Below are positions 1-8,905 of a stretch of DNA of 64,000 nucleotides, piece by piece (position 1 is the first letter of the stretch; each line of letters starts with the position of its first letter). Source of the stretch: Ornithinimicrobium murale. GTDB lineage: Bacteria > Actinomycetota > Actinomycetes > Actinomycetales > Dermatophilaceae. The notes below the pieces were generated by a model. It did no database searches, had not been told where the DNA came from, and was given only the letters and a program-made list of their open reading frames with translations. Location of the stretch: NCBI RefSeq assembly GCF_003352835.1, contig NZ_QLVD01000028.1, positions 62,001 through 126,000 on the forward strand, written 5' to 3'. A program made the position numbers and the translations under genes.

Positions 1-281
1 AAGACGTTGACGCCGGTGATGTCGCTGGGCAGCAGGTCCGGCGTGAACTGCACGCGGCTGACGTCACAGTCGATCGACTTGGCCAGCGCCTTGGCCAGCA
101 TCGTCTTGCCGACCCCCGGCACGTCCTCGACCAGCAGGTGCCCCTCGGCCAGCAGCACCGTGACGGCGGTGCGCACCGCCTCCTCCTTGCCCTCGATCAC
201 CGTGCTGATGGCGCGGTGGATGTCGCTGGCCACGTCCTGCACGGAGGTGAGGTCGGAGGCGGGGTCTGCGTTGACCGTCAT
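1..281 (-). CDS. MoxR-family AAA+ ATPase, N-terminal part (runs off the left edge)
   Basis: The first 93 codons are present; the gene continues beyond base 1. Read leftwards from ATG at 281, the protein begins [18 protein letters not shown] and carries a Walker A motif ([13 protein letters not shown]) preceded by HLLVEDVP, then a stretch ending SDITGVNVF. This is the classic MoxR/RavA-type chaperone ATPase N-terminus. MoxR ATPases usually act with a DUF58 protein and a transglutaminase-like membrane protein encoded downstream, here expected outside the window. The gene is transcribed away from the dcw cluster. No strong Shine-Dalgarno stands before the ATG. The family call is firm; the substrate is unknown. 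Confidence 0.88.
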   Translation of the reverse strand, partial: MTVNADPASDLTSVQDVASDIHRAISTVIEGKEEAVRTAVTVLLAEGHLLVEDVPGVGKTMLAKALAKSIDCDVSRVQFTPDLLPSDITGVNV

Positions 282-471
282 AGAGGGAATCCTGCCTGAT
301 CGTCGAGCGTGGCTGCACGGTTCTCGGAAAAGACTACGTGGTGCGGGGCCCGAAATGGTTGCCCCCTCAGGTGGCAGAGGCCGTGCCCCCACGACCGAGC
401 TTCAGACCCAGCTGGAACCGCGTGTGCGCGGAGGCCTGCCGTGCAACGATCCAGAACCTCGCCCCGGACTT

Positions 472-600
472 GGGTAGTTCGCGTGCACGTGCCTGGCAAC
501 TACCCATGGTCTCGCCGCCAGATCGTGGGTAGTTCGCGTGCACGTGCGTGGCAACTACCCATGGTCTCGCCAGATCGTGGGTAGTTCGCGTGCACGTGCC
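472..600. repeat. Tandem hairpin-forming repeat (2.4 copies of a 52-55 bp unit)
   Basis: Units start at 472, 527 and 579 with GGGTAGTTCGCGTGCACGTG; the first is 55 bp, the second 52 bp, the third is cut off near 600. Each full unit contains an inverted repeat, GGGTAGTT ... AACTACCC, around the palindromic core GCACGTGC, so each can form a stem-loop or a protein-binding palindrome. They lie between the 5' end of moxR and the 3' end of the beta-lactamase-like gene. The rest of the 282-705 gap shows no gene. Confidence 0.85.
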
Positions 601-705
601 GGGTTGAGTGCACGGCACACGATCGTGACTCAGCCACCCGTCCTCGCACCCCACCAGTTCCGAGCTGTGCACTCGCGGGCGGTGGGCGAGACCGGCCGGA
701 CGGAG

Positions 706-1896
706 TCAGTCGTCGACGGCCTGGTAGACGGCGGTCCAGAAGTCGCTCCACATCGGCAGCCTCTGGTCACCGGCGTGTGCCCGCTGCAACATGACGATCG
801 TTGTCAGGTCCTCGGCCGGGTCGTTGACCCAGGCCGTGCCGTAGAACCCGGGCCAGCCATAGCTGCCCACCGAGGGGCCGAGTTCCGTGCGGGCGGTGCG
901 CACCGACATCCCGAAGCCCCAGCCCATGGTGTCGAAGTAGCCCGGCCAGAACCCCGAGACCGCGCGCTGCGCCGGGGTCAGCTGGTTGCCGGTCATCAGC
1001 GTCACCGACGGCCGGGAGAGCAGCCGCTCGCCACCGTGCGCGCCTCCCGCCAACAGGGCGGAGGCGAACGTCAGGTAGTCGCCGGCGGTCGAGACGAGTC
1101 CGCCGCCGCCACTCTCGAAGGCGCGCGGCCTGCTGAACCGGCCGTCCGGGAGGTCCGCGACGACCGGCTCCCCGTGGGCGTCGCCATCCCGCTCGTATGC
1201 CGTGGCGAACCGTGGGAGGTCCGGCTCGGCCACGGTGAAGCCCGTGTCCGTCATCCCGAGGGGATCGCACACCCGCTTGGCCAGGGCCTGCCCGAGCGAC
1301 CGGCCCGTGGCGCGGGCGATGAGCACGCCGGTCACATCGGCGGCCGTGTGATACATCCAGCGCTCGCCGGGCTGGTGCACGAGGGGGAGGGCGCCGAGCT
1401 GGCGCAACCACTCATCGGGTGACGAGGTCGCCAGGGACTCTAGCGCGTCGGCGATCGGGACCGTGCCCGGCTCGGCCGGGACCATGCCGGTGCCCAGGGT
1501 GTAGGTCAGCAGGTCCCGCACCAGGATCGGACGCTGCGCCGGGACGGTGTCCTCCAGTGGTCCGTCGGGGTCGGCGAGCACCCGCATGTCCGCCAGTTCC
1601 GGCAGCAGGTCGTCGACCGGGTCGTCCAGGCGCAGAGTGCAGTCCTCGATGAGCGTCATCGCGCACGCGGCGACCACCGGCTTGGACATCGAGCCCAGGC
1701 GGCAGATCGTGTCGCTGGCCATCGGGACCTCGGACCCGACGCCCGCGAAGGCGAGAGTGCCCACGGCCTCGGTGTGCACCTGCCCGCGGCGGGCCAGGAC
1801 GACCACCGCGCCCGGGACGAAGCCGGTCTCGACGTGCCGCTCGAGCAGTGCGCGCAGCCGAGCCAGCCGCTGGGCCGAGAAACCACGGGCTGCCAT
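706..1896 (-). CDS. Serine beta-lactamase-fold hydrolase (class C / esterase-like)
   Basis: A protein of about 396 aa with the PBP-like fold. The nucleophile motif SxxK is SMSK (in RLGSMSKPV, near residue 70). The second motif is Y-x-T (WMYHTAADV), where class C enzymes usually have YxN. The third-motif region reads GWPGFYGT rather than KTG. This pattern is typical of family VIII esterases and uncharacterised beta-lactamase-related hydrolases rather than true cephalosporinases. No signal peptide is evident, so it is probably cytoplasmic. ATG at 1896 is preferred over an in-frame GTG at 1911 because GGAGG lies 8 nt before it. It is divergent from mraZ. Substrate unknown. Confidence 0.85.
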   Translation of the reverse strand: MAARGFSAQRLARLRALLERHVETGFVPGAVVVLARRGQVHTEAVGTLAFAGVGSEVPMASDTICRLGSMSKPVVAACAMTLIEDCTLRLDDPVDDLLPELADMRVLADPDGPLEDTVPAQRPILVRDLLTYTLGTGMVPAEPGTVPIADALESLATSSPDEWLRQLGALPLVHQPGERWMYHTAADVTGVLIARATGRSLGQALAKRVCDPLGMTDTGFTVAEPDLPRFATAYERDGDAHGEPVVADLPDGRFSRPRAFESGGGGLVSTAGDYLTFASALLAGGAHGGERLLSRPSVTLMTGNQLTPAQRAVSGFWPGYFDTMGWGFGMSVRTARTELGPSVGSYGWPGFYGTAWVNDPAEDLTTIVMLQRAHAGDQRLPMWSDFWTAVYQAVDD

Positions 1897-2092
1897 CTGT
1901 CTCTCCTCCACATCTCCCCACTGGGCAACGTAGCGCGGACGCGGGCCGCTCGCACGCCTCAGGCGTCGCGGGGTCCGCGCCCCTCAGCACAGAGCGGGAG
2001 CGGTCAGCGGTGCGGATTTTCCCCCACTTCGCACCCACCGCGCTGACCTGCAACAACGTGTGGGAGAACTCACAAGTAGGGCGCGTTTGGCG

Positions 2093-2124
2093 TTGACAGT
2101 GGAGCAAAGTGGAGTACTGTGGGG
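2093..2124 (+). promoter_or_regulatory. mraZ (dcw) promoter with three MraZ-type boxes
   Basis: TTGACA (2093-2098) and TACTGT (2115-2120), separated by 16 nt, form a good housekeeping promoter. Overlaid on it are three direct repeats, AGTGGAG (2098-2104), AGTGGAG (2108-2114) and TGTGGGG (2118-2124), with an exact 10-bp period. MraZ proteins of other bacteria bind short direct repeats of this kind upstream of their own gene. A related GTGTGGGAG lies near 2058. The overlap with -35 and -10 suggests autorepression of the whole cluster. Confidence 0.8.
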
Positions 2125-2173
2125 CGCACAGGATGACCAGGGAGCAGGAACGGCACGGGAAGGGGTGGTCACG

Positions 2174-2605
2174 GTGCTACTTCTCGGCACCTACTCGCCC
2201 CGCCTGGACGACAAGGGCCGCATGTTCCTGCCGGCCAAGTTCCGCGACAAGCTCGCCGGTGGACTGGTGATGACCCGGGGGCAGGAGCGCTGCCTGTACG
2301 TCTACCCGATGGCCGAGTTCGAGAAGGTCGCCGAGCAGTGGCAGAACGGCCCGACGACCAACGCCGGCGTGCGGGCCTACCAGCGACTTCTCCTGTCCGG
2401 TGCCTCCGACGAGATCCCCGACAAGCAGGGGCGGGTGACCGTGCCGGCGATCCTGCGGGACTACGCCGGCCTCACCCACGAGTGCACCGTGATCGGCTCC
2501 GGCAACCGGATCGAGATCTGGGACGCCGCGGCCTGGGAGGCCTACGTCGCCGAGCACGAGGACGGCTTCGCCAACCAGAGCGAGGAGGTGGTCCCGGGTC
2601 TCTGA
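2174..2605 (+). CDS. mraZ: Transcriptional regulator MraZ
   Basis: 143 aa, the standard family length. Two SpoVT/AbrB-like half-domains are visible: [19 protein letters not shown] at the N-terminus and [17 protein letters not shown] in the second half. The DKGR and DKQGR signatures are typical. GTG at 2174 is chosen because translation from it gives the canonical N-terminus; the AAGGGG run ends about 9 nt upstream. In-frame starts further upstream (2165 or 2060) would add atypical residues. MraZ is the first gene of the dcw cluster and probably represses its own promoter through the repeats at 2098-2124. About 300 nt separate it from rsmH. Confidence 0.96.
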   Translation: MLLLGTYSPRLDDKGRMFLPAKFRDKLAGGLVMTRGQERCLYVYPMAEFEKVAEQWQNGPTTNAGVRAYQRLLLSGASDEIPDKQGRVTVPAILRDYAGLTHECTVIGSGNRIEIWDAAAWEAYVAEHEDGFANQSEEVVPGL

Positions 2606-2912
2606 CCGACCACCGGGCCCACGCCCTGACACCTGGTCTCCAGCCGCACGCTCTGCCCCCGACCCGACTTCCCCCGGGCCGGGCGCACCACGAGCCGATC
2701 CCGACTCCACTTCCCCGGAGCCGGGCCCACCGACTCGGAGCCGTGCGGAGGGGGACCAGGTCCCAGGGCCAGCAGGATTGGCGCCGAATCGGCGCTGGGA
2801 CCACCACCACCCACTCCACATCGCACCACCGACCACCGACAGACAGCCGACCACCGACCAACCGGCAGCGCGAGGACCGGCCAGCAGATCCGCATACCGA
2901 AAGGAGTTGACG
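2606..2912 (+). other. Non-coding gap mraZ-rsmH
   Basis: No convincing gene. It contains loosely repeated blocks (a CACTTCCCC(G/C)G-type stretch near 2665 and 2710; CCGACCACCGAC copies near 2835 and 2855) and a near-palindrome GGCGCCGAATCGGCGCT around 2780. A leader or internal promoter is possible but not clear. Confidence 0.4.
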
Positions 2913-3956
2913 ATGCAGCAGCAACGCCCCACCGCCGAGCGGCACACGCCCGTGTTGCGCGACCGCATCGTCGAGCTCCTCGCACCGGCGCTGCAGGCCG
3001 AGGGCGCGGTGTATGTCGACGGGACGCTGGGCATGGGCGGGCACACCGAGGCGGTGCTCACCGCCTGCCCGGGAGCCATCGCGGTCGGGATCGACCGGGA
3101 CACCGAGGCGCTGACCCTGGCGGGGGAGCGCCTCGCGCGTTTCGGCGACCGGTTCGTGCCGGTGCACGCGGTCTATGACGCGATCCCGGAGGCGCTGGCG
3201 GAGCGGGGGATCCAGGAGGCGCAGGCGATCCTGTTCGACCTGGGCGTCTCCTCGCTGCAGCTGGACGAGGCCGAGCGGGGCTTCGCCTATCGGATGGACG
3301 CGCCGCTGGACATGCGGATGGACCAGTCGACCGGGCTGACCGCCGCTGACGTGCTCAACGACTATGACGTCCGTGAGCTCGAGGTGATCCTGCGCGACTT
3401 CGGCGAGGAGCGCTTCGCCCGCAAGATCGCCCGCGCCGTGGTCGCCGAGCGCGACAAGGAGCCGTTCACCACCTCCGGCCGGCTGGTGGAGCTGCTGCAC
3501 CGCGTCGTGCCGGCCGCCTCGCAGCGCTCCGGCGGGCACCCGGCCAAGCGGACCTTCCAGGCGCTGCGCATCGAGGTCAACGCCGAGCTGTCGGTGTGGG
3601 CCGACGCGCTGCCGGCCGCGCTCGCACTGCTGCCGGTCGGCGGGCGGATCGCGGTGCTGTCCTACCACTCGCTCGAGGACCGGATCACCAAGCGCGGCCT
3701 GGCGCTGGGAGCGACCAGCTCGGCACCGCCGGACCTGCCGGTCGAGCTGCCCGAGCACAAGCCGTGGCTCAAGCTGCTGACCCGGGGTGCCGAGGTCGCG
3801 GGGGAGGCCGAGCGGGCCGAGAACCCGCGGGCGGCCTCGGTGCGGCTGCGTGCCGCCGAACGCACCCGGTCCGAACTTCCCCAAAAATCCGGAAAACCCG
3901 TTCCGAACTTCCCCAAAAAATGGGGAGAGACCGCTCCGAAAGGGGAGACCCGATGA
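2913..3956 (+). CDS. rsmH: 16S rRNA (cytosine1402-N4)-methyltransferase
   Basis: 347 aa. SAM-dependent methyltransferase that N4-methylates C1402 in the ribosomal P site, formerly MraW. Visible motifs are [13 protein letters not shown] (motif I), [37 protein letters not shown] and [15 protein letters not shown] 2913 follows AAAGGAG with 6 nt spacing; longer forms from an upstream start would add low-complexity sequence. The C-terminus carries an extra tail of about 30 residues encoded partly by a duplicated A/C-rich block (3870-3919). The stop overlaps the ftsL start (ATGA). Confidence 0.97.
   Translation: MQQQRPTAERHTPVLRDRIVELLAPALQAEGAVYVDGTLGMGGHTEAVLTACPGAIAVGIDRDTEALTLAGERLARFGDRFVPVHAVYDAIPEALAERGIQEAQAILFDLGVSSLQLDEAERGFAYRMDAPLDMRMDQSTGLTAADVLNDYDVRELEVILRDFGEERFARKIARAVVAERDKEPFTTSGRLVELLHRVVPAASQRSGGHPAKRTFQALRIEVNAELSVWADALPAALALLPVGGRIAVLSYHSLEDRITKRGLALGATSSAPPDLPVELPEHKPWLKLLTRGAEVAGEAERAENPRAASVRLRAAERTRSELPQKSGKPVPNFPKKWGETAPKGETR
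3870..3919 (+). repeat. Intragenic direct repeat in the rsmH 3' end
   Basis: The 18-mer TCCGAACTTCCCCAAAAA occurs at 3870-3887 and again at 3902-3919 (32-bp period). The second copy continues into TGGGGA, making the quasi-palindrome TCCCC-A6-TGGGGA. It encodes the variable RsmH tail just upstream of ftsL. Confidence 0.8.
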
Positions 3957-4456
3957 GCCAGATGGCCGTTGCCCGCACCGCCCGCATCGGCAGTCCCCGA
4001 GCCCGGGTGGCGCCGCGCAAGCGCGCCCGGCTGCGGGTCGTCGACGCCACGCCGAAGACCCAGAGCCACGCCGGCTTCGTGGTGCTGTGCCTGGCGCTGG
4101 TCGTCGGCGGGCTGCTCAGCGCCCTGCTGCTCAACACGGCTCGGGCCGAGAGCTCCTTCACCCTGAGCGACCTGCGCGCCGAGCAGACCGAGCTGCACGA
4201 CACCCGGGTCACCCTGGAGGCCGAGCTCAGCCAGATGCGCTCCCCGGAGACGCTGGCCGCCTCCGCCGAGGACCTCGGGCTGGTCGCCTCGCCCTCCACG
4301 GCGGTGCTGCGGCTCTCAGACAACCAGGTTCTCGGCGTGGCGGCCCAGGTGGACCCGGCTGACAGCTCTACCGTGGTCTCACCATTCGTCACGACCGCTG
4401 AGGGCGGCGCCGAGCGCATCGAGCAGGCCCTTGAGGGGGCCGTCCAGGGAGGTTGA
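3953..4456 (+). CDS. ftsL: Cell division protein FtsL
   Basis: 167 aa, bitopic. A basic cytoplasmic N-terminus (about 1-40) is followed by one transmembrane segment ([20 protein letters not shown], about 42-61) and an extracytoplasmic coiled coil ([21 protein letters not shown]) ending in the [16 protein letters not shown] element common in actinobacterial FtsL-like proteins. FtsL pairs with FtsB/DivIC and FtsQ to activate FtsWI. The call rests on topology plus position between rsmH and ftsI, since sequence conservation is low in this family. Translation is probably coupled to rsmH by the 4-nt overlap. Confidence 0.88.
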   Translation: MSQMAVARTARIGSPRARVAPRKRARLRVVDATPKTQSHAGFVVLCLALVVGGLLSALLLNTARAESSFTLSDLRAEQTELHDTRVTLEAELSQMRSPETLAASAEDLGLVASPSTAVLRLSDNQVLGVAAQVDPADSSTVVSPFVTTAEGGAERIEQALEGAVQGG

Positions 4457-4461
4457 GGAGC

Positions 4462-6324
4462 GTGGCAGCAGCCCGTCGTCGCGGCGCCGCGGGGGTCGTG
4501 CACCCGCAACGCCGGATGCGGTTCATGCTCTTCGGCATCCTCATCGTCTTCAGCCTGTTTGCCGCGCAGCTGGTGAAGCTGCAGGGCCTGGACGCCGCGA
4601 GCGTCTCGGCGGCCGCGATTGACCGGCGTCTGCACGAGGTCTCCATCCCTGCCTCCCGCGGCGTGATCTATGACGCCAACGGAGTCGCGCTGGCCGAGTC
4701 CGTGGAGCGCCGCAACATCACCGCCGACCCGACGGCCGTCATCACCTACACCAAGCGGATCGACGGCGAGCGCGTCGAGGTCGGCTATGAGGGCGCTGCT
4801 CAGGACATCGCCGAGGTCACCGGCGCCGACCCCGCCGTGCTCGAGAAGACGCTGCGGGACCATCACGGTGCCCGGTGGACCTGGCTGCAGAAGGACGTCT
4901 CCCCGCAGACCTGGCAGCGGGTCAAGGCGCTGCAGATCCCCGGCATCTACGCCGAGCCGTTCGTCAAGCGTGCCTACCCGCTCGGGGCCTCGATGGCTCC
5001 GCTGGTCGGCTGGGTCGGATCCAGCGGCATGGCCGCCAACGGCGTGGAGCTGATGTTCGAGGAGCAGCTGACCGGCACACCAGGCTCGATGACCTATGAG
5101 CTGGGCGGCCGCGGCGAGCGGATCACGACCGGCAAGAGCAGCGAGACCCCGGCCGTGCCCGGCGAGGACGTGCACCTGACCATCGACAGTGACCTGCAGT
5201 GGTTCACCTACGACCAGGTCAAGGCCATGGTGGAGCAGTCCGGGGCGCTGTCCGGCTACGCCGTGGTGATGGACCCCACGACCGGTGACCTGCTGGCCGC
5301 GGCGAGCTACCCCTCCTACGACCCGACCGATGACCAGCAGACCTCCGCCGCCCTGCGCAACCCCCTGTTCGAGGACGTCTACGAGCCCGGCTCGACCAAC
5401 AAGGTGATCACCGCCGGCGCGGCCCTGGAGGAGGGGATCATCGACCTGGAGACGCCGATGGTGCTGCCCAACCGGCTGCCCCGCGGCGGCACGCGCTTCC
5501 AGGACGCGCACGACCCGGACAACCCCTACGCCACCTTCGCCGGCGTGCTGGCGACCAGCTCCAACATGGGCACGATCATGTATGGCGAGAAGCTGCCCGA
5601 TGAGGTGCTCTACGAGTACATGCGCGACTTCGGCATGGGCCGCGAGGCCAACCTCGGCTTCCCCGGCCAGTCCAACGGCCTGGTGCCGCCCCCGGACACC
5701 TGGAGCGCCACCAGCAAATACACCATGACCTTCGGCCAGGGCCTGGCCAGCACGATGCTGCAGCAGATCGGCGTCTTCCAGACCGTCGCCAACGACGGCG
5801 TCTATGTCGAGCCGCGGCTGGTCAAGGGCGCCGACGAGGACGGGTCCTTCGTGGCCGAGCCGGACGCCAAGGAGGACCGGGTCGTGTCCGCGGAGACCGC
5901 CAACGAGCTGACCTCGATCATGGAGTACGTCCCCAGCCCCGAGGGCACCGCACCGCAGGCGGCCGTGGAGGGCTACCGGGTGGCCGGCAAGACCTCGACG
6001 GCGGACCGCTACGACCCGCAGAAGGGCCGCTACTCCGGGGTGACCGCCGGCTTCATCGGCTTCGCGCCGGCCGACGACCCGGAGCTGGTGATCGCGGTCG
6101 CCATCCAGCGGCCGACCCGCGGCAAGTGGGGCGGCGAGCTGGCCGGCCCGGTCTTCTCCGAGGTCATGCGCTATGCGCTCACCCAGCGCGGGGTGTCGCC
6201 GAGCACCTCCGAGGCGCCGGAGATCACCCTGCACTACGACCCGGACGCCCCGGCGCCCGGTGAGGATCCCGGTGTCACACTGGGCGATATCGCTATCCGA
6301 GACGAAGGGACCCCGCAACAGTGA
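4462..6324 (+). CDS. ftsI: Division-specific class B penicillin-binding protein (FtsI/PbpB)
   Basis: 620 aa. Septal transpeptidase with a short cytoplasmic tail, one N-terminal transmembrane segment (FMLFGILIVFSLFAAQLV), a PBP-dimer region (ASRGVIYDANGVALAES) and the transpeptidase domain. The active-site motif S311-T-N-K lies in YEPGSTNK and the SxN motif is S366-S-N368. The third motif reads K510-T-S rather than the usual KTG. No PASTA domains follow. GTG 4462 is chosen because GGGAGG sits 9 nt upstream; an in-frame TTG at 4453 directly abuts it. It partners FtsW in septal peptidoglycan synthesis. Confidence 0.95.
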   Translation: MAAARRRGAAGVVHPQRRMRFMLFGILIVFSLFAAQLVKLQGLDAASVSAAAIDRRLHEVSIPASRGVIYDANGVALAESVERRNITADPTAVITYTKRIDGERVEVGYEGAAQDIAEVTGADPAVLEKTLRDHHGARWTWLQKDVSPQTWQRVKALQIPGIYAEPFVKRAYPLGASMAPLVGWVGSSGMAANGVELMFEEQLTGTPGSMTYELGGRGERITTGKSSETPAVPGEDVHLTIDSDLQWFTYDQVKAMVEQSGALSGYAVVMDPTTGDLLAAASYPSYDPTDDQQTSAALRNPLFEDVYEPGSTNKVITAGAALEEGIIDLETPMVLPNRLPRGGTRFQDAHDPDNPYATFAGVLATSSNMGTIMYGEKLPDEVLYEYMRDFGMGREANLGFPGQSNGLVPPPDTWSATSKYTMTFGQGLASTMLQQIGVFQTVANDGVYVEPRLVKGADEDGSFVAEPDAKEDRVVSAETANELTSIMEYVPSPEGTAPQAAVEGYRVAGKTSTADRYDPQKGRYSGVTAGFIGFAPADDPELVIAVAIQRPTRGKWGGELAGPVFSEVMRYALTQRGVSPSTSEAPEITLHYDPDAPAPGEDPGVTLGDIAIRDEGTPQQ

Positions 6325-7790
6325 TCGAGTTGTCCCTCGGCGAGATCGCCGAGGCAACCGGCGGCCAGGTGCACCCGGCAGGGGCCGCCGACATCAGGGT
6401 CACCGCAGGCGTGGTCACCGACTCCCGTGAGGTCGAGCCCGGCGGGCTGTATGTCGCACGGCTGGGTGAGCACGCCGACGGCCACGACTACGTGGGGTCG
6501 GCTGCGCAGCAGGGCGCCGTGGGCGCCCTGACCGACCGGGTGATGGAGGAGCTGCCGTGCGTGGTGGTGTCCGACACCACCGACGGTTTCGCCGCGCTCG
6601 GGCGGGAGGTGGTGGACCGCTGCACCGCCGCGGGCGGCCTGCGGATCGTGGGCATCACCGGCTCCTCGGGCAAGACCTCCACCAAGGACCTGGCTGAGCA
6701 GGTGATCAGCCGGCTGGGCGCCACGGTCGCACCGATCGCGTCCTACAACTCCGAGGTCGGCGTGCCGCTGACCGTGTGCCGGCTGACCGAGGACACCCAG
6801 TTCCTGGTCGCCGAGATGGGCGCCTCCGGGGTCGGCCACATCGACTTCCTGACCGCCATCGCCCCGCCGCAGGTCGGGGTGGTGCTCAACGTCGGCACCG
6901 CCCACCTGGGGGAGTTCGGCAGCCGGGAGGCGATCGCGCACACCAAGGCCGAGCTGGTCCGGGCGCTGCCCGAGGACGGGCTGGCCGTGCTCAACGCCGA
7001 CGACCCGGTCGTGGTCGCGATGGCCGACCAGACCCGCGCGCGAGTGCGCACCGTCGGCCTCAGCCCCGACGCCGACGTGCGCGCCGAGGACGTCGAGATC
7101 AACGTGCGCGGCCAGGCGGCTTTCACCCTGCACCTGCCCGGTGAGCAGCCGGTGCCGGTCACCCTCAAGCTGCACGGGCCGCACCACGTCGGCAACGCCC
7201 TGGCGGTGGCCACGGTCGCCGCGGAGTGGGGCATGCCGGTCGAGCAGATCGCCGACGCCCTCGGCGCGGCCGGGGCGGTCAGCCGGTGGCGCATGGAGGT
7301 CCACGAGCGCGCCGACGGCGTGACGATCGTCAACGACGCCTACAACGCCAACCCCGACTCGATGCGCGCCGCGCTGCGCTCCCTGGCCGTCATGCGCAGC
7401 GGGGAGGGGGCCGCCGTCGCGGTCGTCGGCGAGATGCGCGAGCTGGGGGAGGACTCGGTCGCCGAGCACCGCGCCATCGGTGAGCTCGCCGCCGGGCTGG
7501 GGATCGAGACGGTCGTCGCCGTCGGGGACGGGGCGGTCCCCGTGGCCGACGGGTTCCGCGAGGCCGGCGGTCGGCAGGCCCACGTCTGTGCCGACACCGA
7601 CGCCGCCCGCCCGCTGCTGGAGGAGATCCTGGCCGCCGGTGACGTCGTGCTGCTGAAGTCCAGCCGCGACTCCGGCCTGCGCTTCCTCGGGGACGACCTG
7701 GTCGGCGACGCCTCCCAGGACACCGACGGCGACGCCCCACAGGCCACCGGCACCGACTCCCCGGGCGACCCTGAGAGCACGGTGTCCTGA
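6321..7790 (+). CDS. murF: UDP-MurNAc-tripeptide--D-Ala-D-Ala ligase
   Basis: 489 aa. ATP-dependent Mur ligase adding D-Ala-D-Ala to the UDP-MurNAc-tripeptide. The N-terminal domain (1-95) contains [16 protein letters not shown]. The ATP loop is [14 protein letters not shown], and later motifs are [12 protein letters not shown] and [11 protein letters not shown]. The C-terminal tail (last 25 or so residues) is acidic, D/T/G-rich and looks disordered. GTG 6321 overlaps the ftsI stop (GTGA) and the stop shares one base with mraY. Cytoplasmic. Confidence 0.97.
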   Translation: MIELSLGEIAEATGGQVHPAGAADIRVTAGVVTDSREVEPGGLYVARLGEHADGHDYVGSAAQQGAVGALTDRVMEELPCVVVSDTTDGFAALGREVVDRCTAAGGLRIVGITGSSGKTSTKDLAEQVISRLGATVAPIASYNSEVGVPLTVCRLTEDTQFLVAEMGASGVGHIDFLTAIAPPQVGVVLNVGTAHLGEFGSREAIAHTKAELVRALPEDGLAVLNADDPVVVAMADQTRARVRTVGLSPDADVRAEDVEINVRGQAAFTLHLPGEQPVPVTLKLHGPHHVGNALAVATVAAEWGMPVEQIADALGAAGAVSRWRMEVHERADGVTIVNDAYNANPDSMRAALRSLAVMRSGEGAAVAVVGEMRELGEDSVAEHRAIGELAAGLGIETVVAVGDGAVPVADGFREAGGRQAHVCADTDAARPLLEEILAAGDVVLLKSSRDSGLRFLGDDLVGDASQDTDGDAPQATGTDSPGDPESTVS

Positions 7791-8905
7791 TGGTGACGAT
7801 CGTCCTGGCGGCCGGGATCGCCATGGTGGTGGCGCTGTTCGGCACCCCGCTGTTCATCCGCTTCCTGGTCCGCCGCGGCTATGGCCAGTTCATCCGCGAC
7901 GACGGCCCCACCTCGCACCACACCAAGCGCGGCACGCCCACGATGGGCGGCGCGGTGATCATCCTGGCCACGCTGCTGGGCTACGTCGGCGCGCACGCCA
8001 GCATGTGGGTGATCGACGCAACCGGGCTGATGGAGTTCGGCGGCAGCTCGATGAGCATCAGCGGCCTGCTGGTGCTGTTCCTGATGGCCGGCCTGGGGCT
8101 GGTCGGGTTCGCCGACGACTGGACCAAGATCTCCAAGCAGCGCAGCCTGGGGCTGCGCTCCCACGAGAAGCTCATCGGGCAGACGCTGGTCGCCGTGCTC
8201 TTCGCCGTGGCGGCCCTGCAGTTCCCCGGCGACGCCTTCCGCACCCCGGCCAGCACCGCCGTCAGCTTCGTGCGCGACCTCAACCTCGACTTCGCGGTCT
8301 TCGGCACCGTGGGCGGGCTGATCGCCTTCGTCATCTGGGCCAACCTGATGATCGCCGGAGCCTCCAACGGCGTGAACCTCACCGACGGCCTGGACGGCCT
8401 CGCCACCGGCGCCTCGGTGATGGTCTTCGGCGGCTACGTGCTGATCGGCATCTGGCAGTACAACCAGAACTGCCAGATCACCCCCGGCCCCAACTGCTAT
8501 GACGTGCGCGACGCCCACGACCTGGCCGTCGTCGCGGCCTGCGTCGCCGGCGCCTGCTTCGGGTTCCTGTGGTGGAACGCCTCGCCGGCCAAGATCTTCA
8601 TGGGCGACACCGGCGCCCTGGCCCTGGGTGGCGCGCTGGCCGGCCTGGCCATCACCACCCACACCCAGCTGCTGATGGTCATCCTCGGCGGCCTGTTCGT
8701 GATCATCACGATGTCGGTCATCATCCAGGTCGCCTCGTTCAAGCTGACCGGCAAACGGGTGTTCCGGATGGCGCCGTTGCAGCACCACTTCGAGCTGCTC
8801 GGGTGGAACGAGGTCACCATCGTGATCCGCTTCTGGATCATCCAGGGTCTGTGCGTGGCGGCCGGCCTGGGCATCTTCTACGCCGAGTGGGTGGTCTCGC
8901 TGTGA
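7790..8905 (+). CDS. mraY: Phospho-N-acetylmuramoyl-pentapeptide transferase
   Basis: 371 aa, polytopic membrane enzyme forming lipid I from UDP-MurNAc-pentapeptide and undecaprenyl phosphate. Family signatures are [12 protein letters not shown] near the N-terminus, GFADDWTKI with the DD pair, [17 protein letters not shown], and [12 protein letters not shown]. The C-terminal [13 protein letters not shown] loop is typical. About ten hydrophobic segments are visible. The start codon shares its A with the murF stop (TGATG), so translation is probably coupled. Confidence 0.97.
   Translation: MVTIVLAAGIAMVVALFGTPLFIRFLVRRGYGQFIRDDGPTSHHTKRGTPTMGGAVIILATLLGYVGAHASMWVIDATGLMEFGGSSMSISGLLVLFLMAGLGLVGFADDWTKISKQRSLGLRSHEKLIGQTLVAVLFAVAALQFPGDAFRTPASTAVSFVRDLNLDFAVFGTVGGLIAFVIWANLMIAGASNGVNLTDGLDGLATGASVMVFGGYVLIGIWQYNQNCQITPGPNCYDVRDAHDLAVVAACVAGACFGFLWWNASPAKIFMGDTGALALGGALAGLAITTHTQLLMVILGGLFVIITMSVIIQVASFKLTGKRVFRMAPLQHHFELLGWNEVTIVIRFWIIQGLCVAAGLGIFYAEWVVSL

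Noticed and set aside
472..600. CRISPR array
   Set aside because: Only 2.4 copies, no unique spacers of regular length, and the repeat unit is itself continuous tandem DNA. No cas genes seen.
706..1896. Antibiotic-resistance AmpC beta-lactamase
   Set aside because: No signal peptide, YxT instead of YxN and no KTG motif; fits uncharacterised esterase-like relatives better.
3769..6357. 862-codon reverse frame across ftsL and ftsI
   Set aside because: Mirror of conserved division genes; amino-acid composition is that of a shadow frame.
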